Origin: JBLIAZ01 sp047632015
GTDB taxonomy: Bacteria > Bacteroidota > Bacteroidia > Flavobacteriales_C > GCA-002722245
Direction of reading: 5' to 3'
Assembly (NCBI GenBank): GCA_047632015.1
Contig: JBLIBC010000072.1
Coordinates: forward strand, 1-10,756
Length of the DNA stretch: 10,756 bases
Shown one piece after another: positions 1-6,002 of the stretch; position 1 is the first letter of the stretch; each line of letters begins with the position of its first letter. The position numbers and the translations under genes are program-made. Under the pieces are notes generated by a model. It searched no databases. It saw only the letters and a program-made list of their open reading frames with translations, and was not told the origin of the DNA.

Positions 1-787
1 AAACCCCGTTGATGTACACGTGACCATCAACCACAGTAAGAGAATCACCGGCAATTGCAACGCATCTCTTGATGTAATGTTCACGTTTATCAAGTGGTCT
101 GTAATCCTCCATTGGATAATTAAACACAACTATGTCGTTGTTCTTAATTTTTTGAAATGCTGGAAACCTTAAGGTTGGTAATTCAATCCAATCCAGGTAT
201 GCTTTTGTATTAAGTATTGGAATAGAATGATGCATGAATGGCATGGCAAGCGGGGTTTTAGGAACCCTCGATCCAAAATGAACTTTGCTTACAAATAGAA
301 AATCCCCTCTTAATAAAGTTTTTTCCATAGACGCTGTAGGAATAGTGAACGCTTCAAGCACAAAAGTCCTGATGATTGTGGCAGCAATTATCGCAAAGAA
401 AACCGCCTCACTCCACTCTCTTATTTGTGGTTTTCCCTTTTTTGAATAATCAACGACTTCAACAAATTTAGGCTTTTCAGCAAAAGCTAAATATGGTAAA
501 TAAATAAAAGGAGCGATTGCTGCTATGGCGTGCTCCACTGGACTTCTTCTACCATGGCAATTAAGGAGCTCCACTATCATCCCTACTCCCAATACTAAAT
601 TTACTACTGGCACGAATGAAAGCAACACCCACCACCATGGCTTTCCTATAATTTTTGTCCAAATAAAAGTGCTGTACACAGGGACAAATGCCTTCCAATA
701 AGCATATCCCGAAATTTTAAAAAAATATCCTAATCCCACTCGGACTAGTAACCAAGCTACTATTAAAAATAATGAGGTGTTTTCCAT
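1..787 (-). CDS. lepB: Signal peptidase I with N-terminal multi-helix membrane region (3' end cut by window edge)
   Basis: Membrane serine protease that cleaves Sec-type signal peptides from exported proteins on the outer face of the inner membrane. Translating the minus strand from the ATG at 787 gives an open frame of 262 residues that runs off the left edge, so the C-terminus is missing. The catalytic serine is Ser153 in FTIPTASMEKTL, and the general-base lysine is Lys240 in HYIKRCVAIAGD; both match the family's S-M and K-R...GD boxes. A single hydrophobic anchor at about 127-146 precedes the catalytic serine, as usual. Unlike the short enterobacterial form, about 100 residues lie before it with three more hydrophobic stretches (about 5-22, 51-75 and 86-103). 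This resembles the extra membrane domain seen on many Bacteroidota signal peptidases. The gene is divergent from glnA and has its own promoter-like element 18 bp upstream. The identity is firm; the role of the N-terminal region is unknown. Confidence 0.93.
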   Translation of the reverse strand, partial: MENTSLFLIVAWLLVRVGLGYFFKISGYAYWKAFVPVYSTFIWTKIIGKPWWWVLLSFVPVVNLVLGVGMIVELLNCHGRRSPVEHAIAAIAPFIYLPYLAFAEKPKFVEVVDYSKKGKPQIREWSEAVFFAIIAATIIRTFVLEAFTIPTASMEKTLLRGDFLFVSKVHFGSRVPKTPLAMPFMHHSIPILNTKAYLDWIELPTLRFPAFQKIKNNDIVVFNYPMEDYRPLDKREHYIKRCVAIAGDSLTVVDGHVYINGV

Positions 788-804
788 TTCAATAATTTGA
801 GTAG

Positions 805-812
805 CAAATATA
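805..812 (-). promoter_or_regulatory. Probable -7 element of the lepB promoter
   Basis: On the minus strand this reads TATATTTG, an exact match to the Bacteroidota -7 consensus TAnnTTTG, followed by GC as is common. It implies transcription starting near 799 and a very short leader of about 12 nt before the lepB ATG at 787. I see no convincing TTG about 19 bp upstream, so only the -7 half is well supported. Confidence 0.45.
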
Positions 813-915
813 CAATATATATGGAGTTCTCTTAGGAATTAAGATAATACAACAATGAAAATAACGTCATCTTACACCTTGTCTAAAAACAGTTTTTAAC
901 CTGCGTAATGTCAAC

Positions 916-944
916 TTAATTCTGTAAAAAAAACCTTACTTTCG
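916..944 (+). promoter_or_regulatory. Possible glnA promoter
   Basis: TACTTTCG at 937-944 differs from the Bacteroidota -7 consensus TAnnTTTG by one base. A TTA at 916-918, 18 bp upstream, could serve as a weak -33 element (consensus TTG). A start near 950 would give a leader of roughly 38 nt. The match is imperfect on both halves, so this is tentative. I see no nitrogen-regulatory operator or riboswitch-like fold in the leader. Confidence 0.4.
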
Positions 945-987
945 CATTTAAATTAAAATGTAAACATTTAAGATTTAAACAACAATT

Positions 988-2004
988 ATGGCAAAGATTA
1001 AGTTAGAGTACATTTGGCTAGACGGTTACAAGCCTACTCAAAACATGAGATCAAAAACTAAAGTTGAAATTCACGATGATTTCAAAGGAACTTTAGAAGA
1101 ATTAGGAGACTGGTCATTTGACGGTTCGTCTACTAAGCAAGCTGAAGGAGGATCTTCTGATTGTTTATTAGTCCCTGTCGCAATTTATCCAGATCCAGCA
1201 AGAATTAACGGTTACTTAGTAATGAGTGAAGTGATGAATGCTGACGGAACTCCTCATGAGTCTAACGGCAGAGCAACTATCGAAGACGCAGACAACGATT
1301 TCTGGTTCGGTTTCGAGCAAGAGTACTTTATCATGGATGCTAAAACTGGATTACCTTTAGGTTTCCCAAGAGGCGGATACCCAGGACCACAAGGAATGTA
1401 TTACTGTTCAGTTGGTGGAAAAAACACTTTCGGAAGAGAATTCGTTGAAGAACATGCTGATTTATGTATTGAAGCTGGTCTTAACTTTGAAGGAATTAAC
1501 CAAGAAGTTGCTTCTGGTCAATGGGAATTCCAATTATTCGCTCAAGGTGCTGCAAAAGCAGGAGACGAAATGTGGATTGCAAGATACTTACTTGACAGGT
1601 TAAGTGAAGAGTTTGGATACTTTATTGAATATCACCCGAAGCCAGTTAAAGGTGACTGGAATGGTTCTGGAATGCATGCAAACTTCTCTAACACTACATT
1701 GAGAACATGTGGTTCACAAGAAACTTACGAAACAATATGTGAAGCGTTCAGACCTTTAGTTGCTGAACACATTGCTGTTTATGGTGCATCAAATGATCAA
1801 AGATTAACTGGAGCTCATGAAACTGCTAAGATTACAGACTTCTCCTACGGAGTTTCTGATAGAGGAGCTTCAATAAGAATTCCTTTAATCACTGTACAAA
1901 AAGGATGGAAAGGATGGTTAGAAGACAGAAGACCTGCTTCAAACGGAGATCCATATAAAATTGCCGCTAGAATTATCAAAACTGTGAAAACAGCTAAGGT
2001 TTAA
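988..2004 (+). CDS. glnA: Glutamine synthetase, type II (eukaryote-like, short form)
   Basis: Makes glutamine from glutamate, ammonia and ATP in the cytoplasm; the main route of ammonium assimilation. At 338 residues it fits the GSII family (about 340-370) and is far shorter than bacterial GSI (about 470) or GSIII (about 700). The N-terminal beta-grasp part carries WSFDGSST at 42-49. The catalytic part has the metal and substrate residues in order: Glu110 and Glu112 in GFEQEY, Glu173 and Glu180 in NQEVASGQWEFQ, His230 in NGSGMH, Arg272 in QRLTGAHET, Arg292 and Arg297 in DRGASIRIP, and Glu312 and Arg314 in LEDRRP. These correspond to the residues known from human GSII. The tyrosine adenylylation loop of GSI does not belong to this family, so that form of control is not expected. 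The gene is monocistronic: divergent lepB lies on one side and a strong terminator 20 bp after the stop. The start is the ATG just after AACAATT; no Shine-Dalgarno is present, as is normal in this phylum. Confidence 0.96.
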   Translation: MAKIKLEYIWLDGYKPTQNMRSKTKVEIHDDFKGTLEELGDWSFDGSSTKQAEGGSSDCLLVPVAIYPDPARINGYLVMSEVMNADGTPHESNGRATIEDADNDFWFGFEQEYFIMDAKTGLPLGFPRGGYPGPQGMYYCSVGGKNTFGREFVEEHADLCIEAGLNFEGINQEVASGQWEFQLFAQGAAKAGDEMWIARYLLDRLSEEFGYFIEYHPKPVKGDWNGSGMHANFSNTTLRTCGSQETYETICEAFRPLVAEHIAVYGASNDQRLTGAHETAKITDFSYGVSDRGASIRIPLITVQKGWKGWLEDRRPASNGDPYKIAARIIKTVKTAKV

Positions 2005-2024
2005 TTTTACAAGCATTTAGATTT

Positions 2025-2057
2025 AAAAGCCGCAACATCTGTTGCGGCTTTTTTTTT
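2025..2057 (+). terminator. Intrinsic terminator of glnA
   Basis: A perfect inverted repeat: AAAAGCCGCAAC at 2025-2036, loop ATCT, and GTTGCGGCTTTT at 2041-2052. The T run extends through 2057 (nine T). The GC-rich core GCCGCAAC/GTTGCGGC followed by U-rich RNA is a textbook Rho-independent terminator. It begins 20 bp after the glnA stop codon. Confidence 0.93.
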
Positions 2058-2339
2058 GTATGATAAGTTAATTAAATACATTTTTAAAACTTGATACATT
2101 AGGCGATTGCTGTATTTTTTGGAGAACAATATTTCGAACGGGACGAAGAATAGAATAGAAGCTCATAAAACTATGACGCATAATAGAAGCTTAACTGAGT
2201 ATACAAGTTAATAGTAATGATACATCTACTGTTAACTTGATCAGTGATTATAGGATTATCAAGAGGCTGGATGATCCCTTTAAAGAATAATACTTATCAA
2301 CGCTAAATACTCTTTTGCTTGTAGTCAAATAAAGCACAT
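2058..2339. other. Non-coding spacer between two facing terminators
   Basis: These 282 bp lie between the glnA terminator and the terminator of the gld operon. Both strands are broken by frequent stops. The longest open stretch on the plus strand (about 2095-2211) has no ATG near its beginning and its translation resembles nothing I recognise. I see no tRNA-like fold, inverted-repeat ends or promoter pair. A decayed gene remnant cannot be excluded. Confidence 0.6.
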
Positions 2340-2372
2340 AAAAAAAGCCCCTGCATTACTGCAAGGGCTTTT
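2340..2372 (-). terminator. Intrinsic terminator of the gld operon
   Basis: On the minus strand, AAAAGCCCTTGC (2372-2361) pairs with GCAGGGGCTTTT across the loop AGTAAT with a single mismatch. The stem ends in a run of seven T (2346-2340). It starts about 20 bp after the gldN stop codon and closes the minus-strand transcription unit. On the plus strand only four T follow the stem, so it should act mainly in the minus direction. Confidence 0.88.
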
Positions 2373-2392
2373 CACTTATTCTATTAGTATTT

Positions 2393-3226
2393 CTAATATT
2401 CCCAAAGATCTTGTTCAAAATTGAATATTTTTGTTTCAATTTTCTGAGATTCTAAAAGCAAATCCAAATCGATTTTATAATCTTGGATACGTCTGTCGTA
2501 AACGTTAGTTTCTTTGTATACATAAGAACTAAAACGTCTTTTCCATATCACATCTTCAAGTGTTCGTCTCTCTGCGTCATTGTGAGTGTTGTAAACAGGT
2601 TCTTTAGAGAAAGTCTCCCTAGCTTCAGGATAATATATCCAAAACAATGGTAACTCACCTTTGTAATCTCCGTTTTCATCAAACTTTTCAGCTATTGGAC
2701 AAATGCCAATAATACGTGGTTCCATTACAGATTTTTGGTTATCAAAAAACCATTCTTCCTTTAACCTGTAACGCTTCACGTTTGATGGGTTAAACTCTTC
2801 CTTAATTGGAACTGGCTCAATTTCACCATACTCATTTTCAATGAACTCTGTATCAACTCTAGTGGTAGATTGTTCTACTTCTGCTTTAGTCAATTGAACA
2901 GTAAACTCATCATCCAATGTTCCATAAGGAGTAATTGTACCTTCAATTACCGCTTGATATATTACTTGAGTAAGACTTCTTCTGTTCAAGATAGGCTCCA
3001 CAGGGAAGTACAATGGATGATTAATCTTTTCTCGTAAGTCAATCACTCTCCAAATTCTCTTTAACCACATTACATCAGCTTCTCTCAATGGAGTAAAAGA
3101 TATAACTTGTCTCGAAGGCGCATGTTCTGGAACATAAACACCATCCAATACATTTTGAGCTTTAACATTTACACTTAATAAAGTGCAAGCTAAAACAACT
3201 AAGTAAATCAAATTTTTTGCTTTCAT
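2393..3226 (-). CDS. gldN: T9SS / gliding motility protein GldN (PorN)
   Basis: Periplasmic partner of the lipoprotein GldK; together they form the ring attached beneath the outer membrane that receives torque from GldM. The mature part begins with the family hallmark run YVPEHAPSRQVISFTPLREADVMW (split here by description: starts near residue 31), followed by KRIWRVIDLREKIN at about 56-69, typical of GldN/PorN. I prefer the ATG at 3226, which gives 277 residues opening with a clean Sec signal peptide: K-rich start, hydrophobic 6-19, and VKA-Q at 21-24 with cleavage likely before Gln24. An in-frame ATG at 3247 would add seven residues (MFTKLIV) and sits 2 bp after the gldM stop; it cannot be excluded. 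It is the last gene of the porP-gldKLMN unit, with a terminator just downstream. Confidence 0.92.
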   Translation of the reverse strand: MKAKNLIYLVVLACTLLSVNVKAQNVLDGVYVPEHAPSRQVISFTPLREADVMWLKRIWRVIDLREKINHPLYFPVEPILNRRSLTQVIYQAVIEGTITPYGTLDDEFTVQLTKAEVEQSTTRVDTEFIENEYGEIEPVPIKEEFNPSNVKRYRLKEEWFFDNQKSVMEPRIIGICPIAEKFDENGDYKGELPLFWIYYPEARETFSKEPVYNTHNDAERRTLEDVIWKRRFSSYVYKETNVYDRRIQDYKIDLDLLLESQKIETKIFNFEQDLWEY

Positions 3227-3249
3227 GACAATCAATTTAGTGAACATTA

Positions 3250-5085
3250 CTATTGAACTTTTAAAATAATAGAAGGAACTTTTCTTGTAGATCCATCAGG
3301 CAATTTAACCTTAATGTCTTCAAAATAAATCCTATTACCTCTTTTTACTTTTCCAAGCATAGATCTCATTGGTCCAGTTAATTTATTTCCTTTAGCTTTA
3401 AACTCCTTTAAATCGCCCCCAATACTGATGGTCATTTTAAACTCTTTCACAGCAACTTTTACATCAAAGTCAAAGTTTTCCATTTCGGCCTTTATAAACG
3501 TTGCAGCTTTCAATTTACCTTTGGACATTAAACCTTCTTTTTTCTTCAATATAGTAGCTACTGGATCCGGAAGTCTTTTGACTCTAAACTTCATTCCTCC
3601 TAGCTTTGCCCCACCTACTTTCATAACTGAAATCTCAGTTCCTTTTGGGTTTGGTTTTGTAGCCCTCGCAATATATTCACCAGGTTTTTTCCCTTTTTTG
3701 AAAGAAACTCCATTCCCTTTAATCTCTATTTCTTCTAAACTTGCACCTGGTGCAGAAATTGAAACTGGATTATCGACACCAACATAAAACACATTCATTG
3801 CAGTTGCTGCAATCGTAGCAGTTGGCTCAGCCACCATATACTCACTGTTGTATAAGTAGTAAAAAGTACCTTTAGCACTTATCACTTCAACAACACCTGT
3901 CAAAGTTTTAGTTCCAACTTCATTAGCAAGTGCACTAAAAACGCCTTTACCGTTACTAACTGCAAGCTTTGTTGACTTACCAATAATTGGAAGCTTAGGT
4001 TTAACACCCGGAGCAAATTTAATTTGACCTCCATTTTTATTAAAAAGATTAGTATCCGGAACACCTAAATAGATATTTGGATCAGATTTACTGTTGTACG
4101 CAGCTAAGAAAATTTGACCTTTTACAGTATCTCCTTTAAGTACATAACCATTTTCAAACTGAACTAACCCTTGAGCTTTATCTACAACCATACCTTCACC
4201 ATCCATTTTTGAAGCAATCGAACTAACGACATCAGCTTCAGCATTTCTGATATAATTCTGCCACAAAGACAAATTTGCTGTAACAGATGCTAATGGTAAA
4301 TGTTCAGAAATTTTAGATGCCCAAGATGTCGTAACCCCTGGATCATGAGGATCTGGTAAATCCGCCGTATTAAATAACTTATTATACTTAGTAACCAAAT
4401 AATCATTACTTATATCTTTATCATTATTTAGAAGATTTGCTACAACCTCTTTAAATACAGTAATCGAATCAGCTAACTCTTTTCCATTATTGCCATCATT
4501 GTTCACTAAAAAGAATTGAGCTCCGAAATCCTGATCGTCTTTTGCATAAGGAATTCCATGGCTGTCATAAAAGTCAGCAACTTTGCTTTCTATAATAGCT
4601 TTCGCTTGTATTTCTGACATTCCAAGTGAATCCTGAAAAGCCTTTAAATGATCCGATTCGTTTCCTTCATCAAGGATAACTTTAACCTCTTCCATTCTTC
4701 CCGTACATCTCGCTAAACCTTCAATTATTTCAGGTAAACTCGCTTTATCTTGCGACTCAAGAAATAAAGTAAGTACCCCTTTACTTACTAATGTAAGTTT
4801 TTGAACCGCAATTAGATCAACAACAGCCTGCGCCTTAGATTTTACTTCATTCGCTTGAGCTAAAACCTTATTGTATGAAGAACTAGATGCTGCTGCCTTT
4901 TCTATTGTACTATAATAACTACTATTCGCTTGACTAAAACCTGTCACAGTTTTATCAATACCGTGTTCTAACATAACAAAGGCGTTTAAAAGGTCCTTTG
5001 ATGCATTCATTGCTAACATCGCTAGCAACACTAAATACATCAAACCGATCATCGCCTGCCTTGGGGTTTGCTTTCCTCCTGACAT
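3250..5085 (-). CDS. gldM: T9SS / gliding motor protein GldM (PorM), unusually long
   Basis: Inner-membrane protein that forms the rotor shaft of the proton-driven T9SS/gliding motor with GldL and crosses the periplasm to the GldK/GldN ring. The N-terminus has a short cytoplasmic leader (MSGGKQTPRQ), then one transmembrane helix at about 11-28. Arg9 matches the conserved Arg9 reported in Flavobacterium GldM as facing the GldL motor glutamate. A helix-rich periplasmic D1 covers about 35-300, followed by beta-rich D2 (about 305-420), D3 opening with MNVFYVGVDNPVSI at 430-443, and D4 (about 505-611) ending in ILKVQ. At 611 residues it is about 95 longer than the roughly 515-residue GldM/PorM proteins I know. 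The extra length seems to lie in D1, around 145-295. It sits 50 bp after gldL and just ahead of gldN. Its frame is intact; the identity is firm. Confidence 0.95.
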   Translation of the reverse strand: MSGGKQTPRQAMIGLMYLVLLAMLAMNASKDLLNAFVMLEHGIDKTVTGFSQANSSYYSTIEKAAASSSSYNKVLAQANEVKSKAQAVVDLIAVQKLTLVSKGVLTLFLESQDKASLPEIIEGLARCTGRMEEVKVILDEGNESDHLKAFQDSLGMSEIQAKAIIESKVADFYDSHGIPYAKDDQDFGAQFFLVNNDGNNGKELADSITVFKEVVANLLNNDKDISNDYLVTKYNKLFNTADLPDPHDPGVTTSWASKISEHLPLASVTANLSLWQNYIRNAEADVVSSIASKMDGEGMVVDKAQGLVQFENGYVLKGDTVKGQIFLAAYNSKSDPNIYLGVPDTNLFNKNGGQIKFAPGVKPKLPIIGKSTKLAVSNGKGVFSALANEVGTKTLTGVVEVISAKGTFYYLYNSEYMVAEPTATIAATAMNVFYVGVDNPVSISAPGASLEEIEIKGNGVSFKKGKKPGEYIARATKPNPKGTEISVMKVGGAKLGGMKFRVKRLPDPVATILKKKEGLMSKGKLKAATFIKAEMENFDFDVKVAVKEFKMTISIGGDLKEFKAKGNKLTGPMRSMLGKVKRGNRIYFEDIKVKLPDGSTRKVPSIILKVQ

Positions 5086-5135
5086 AATTTAATTTTTTTT
5101 AAAAAAATTTATAAATAAGTTAATTAAATTATGAC

Positions 5136-5942
5136 CTATTGGTTCATTGCAGTTAACATGTTTCCGTAAACGGTGTTCAACTTACCTAAGTTATCACCTA
5201 AAGTAGCAACCTCTGATTTGAATCGTTTAGTATCTTCCACAGAGTCGTTAAGAGTTAACATCAATTCTGTGATATTTTTACTGATCTCTGCTGATAATTT
5301 ACCAGAATCGTTGTTTGCAGCGATTTGTTGCTCATAAACAGCGTTTAATTCTGATAAGTTTTTTGTCATATGAGTTAACTGCTCTCCGTAAGAAACACCT
5401 TGTCCTTCGATTGCAACTAAATCAGTTAAAGTCTCTGAAGCTTTAGAATAAGAATCAGATAATTTACCAACACTTGCAGACGCACCTTTTAATGAACTAA
5501 CAAACTCATCACTTGCGACACTAGCATCTCCTGCGCTATTTAAGTTTTTAGCAGTTGTACTAAAACTTCTTAAACCATCTCCTAAAGACTGTACTAATTC
5601 TCCTCCAATGTTTGCATCCATTAGCATTTCATCTAATTTTTGAGCTATTGGATCACCTGAAGCTATTACTCCTCCTCCTTCTTCGATTGCTTCTGTATCC
5701 TCATCTGCTCCATGATTTGTAGCTAATTCTGGATATACTAAACTCCAATCTGTTTCCATATGAGGTTCTTCAAACGCACCCATTATAAACAACAGCGCTT
5801 CTGTTGTCAAACCTGCAACCAACATAACTGACGCTCCTGGCCAGTGCATAATTTTAAACATTGCTCCAACAATAACAATCGCGGCACCAAAACCGGTTGA
5901 CATGTTCATAATTTTCATTTTCTTGTAACTCGCTGCTGCCAT
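5136..5942 (-). CDS. gldL: T9SS / gliding motor stator protein GldL (PorL)
   Basis: Inner-membrane protein that forms a pentamer around GldM helices and uses the proton gradient to drive T9SS secretion and gliding. Two transmembrane helices are visible at about 15-33 and 38-57, joined by the short turn HWPGAS. Glu48 in GLTTEALLF corresponds to the essential Glu49 of Flavobacterium johnsoniae GldL, and Lys30 and His33 lie at the end of helix 1. A cytoplasmic region follows, with an acidic linker at about 80-90 and a long helical, probably coiled-coil tail from about 100 to 268. The tail contains two similar segments, NLSELNAVYEQQIAA (195-209) and NLGKLNTVYGNMLTA (251-265). At 268 residues it is longer than the roughly 215-residue F. 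johnsoniae protein. The start MAAASYKK directly precedes helix 1, as in relatives. It lies 60 bp after gldK, with a tandem repeat between them, and 50 bp before gldM. Confidence 0.95.
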   Translation of the reverse strand: MAAASYKKMKIMNMSTGFGAAIVIVGAMFKIMHWPGASVMLVAGLTTEALLFIMGAFEEPHMETDWSLVYPELATNHGADEDTEAIEEGGGVIASGDPIAQKLDEMLMDANIGGELVQSLGDGLRSFSTTAKNLNSAGDASVASDEFVSSLKGASASVGKLSDSYSKASETLTDLVAIEGQGVSYGEQLTHMTKNLSELNAVYEQQIAANNDSGKLSAEISKNITELMLTLNDSVEDTKRFKSEVATLGDNLGKLNTVYGNMLTAMNQ

Positions 5943-5964
5943 AATAATTGATTTTAAGGGTTTT

Positions 5965-6000
5965 ACTGATAATAAATAAACTGATAATAAATAAACTGAT
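5965..6000. repeat. 15-bp tandem repeat between gldK and gldL
   Basis: The unit ACTGATAATAAATAA occurs at 5965-5979 and again, identical, at 5980-5994, followed by a third partial copy ACTGAT at 5995-6000. It fills most of the 60-bp gap between the gldK stop and the gldL start. On the transcript it is an A/U-only stretch apart from the CAG and could affect spacing or ribosome loading for gldL, but no function is shown by the sequence. Confidence 0.9.
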
Positions 6001-6002
6001 TC

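Noticed and set aside
1412..1603. 63-codon open frame on the plus strand inside glnA
   Set aside because: Out-of-frame shadow of glnA; leucine/lysine-rich translation with no recognisable feature, and glnA is clearly coding throughout.
2095..2211. Possible decayed coding remnant in the spacer after glnA
   Set aside because: The frame is open for 38 codons and asparagine/threonine-rich, but it has no ATG near its beginning and no recognisable similarity; chance is the simpler explanation.
3183..3226. Lipobox-like VLAC at residues 11-14 of GldN
   Set aside because: Only about eight hydrophobic residues precede the cysteine, and a better signal peptidase I site (VKA-Q) follows; known GldN/PorN proteins are not lipoproteins.
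3428..3787. 119-codon plus-strand open frame opposite gldM
   Set aside because: Antisense shadow; the translation is Phe/Ser/Pro-rich, as expected for the reverse of a lysine/glycine-rich coding region.
5091..5110. T8/A7 homopolymer tract between gldL and gldM as a terminator or phase-variable switch
   Set aside because: There is no GC stem, and it lies outside the coding sequence; it is most simply an AT-rich spacer.
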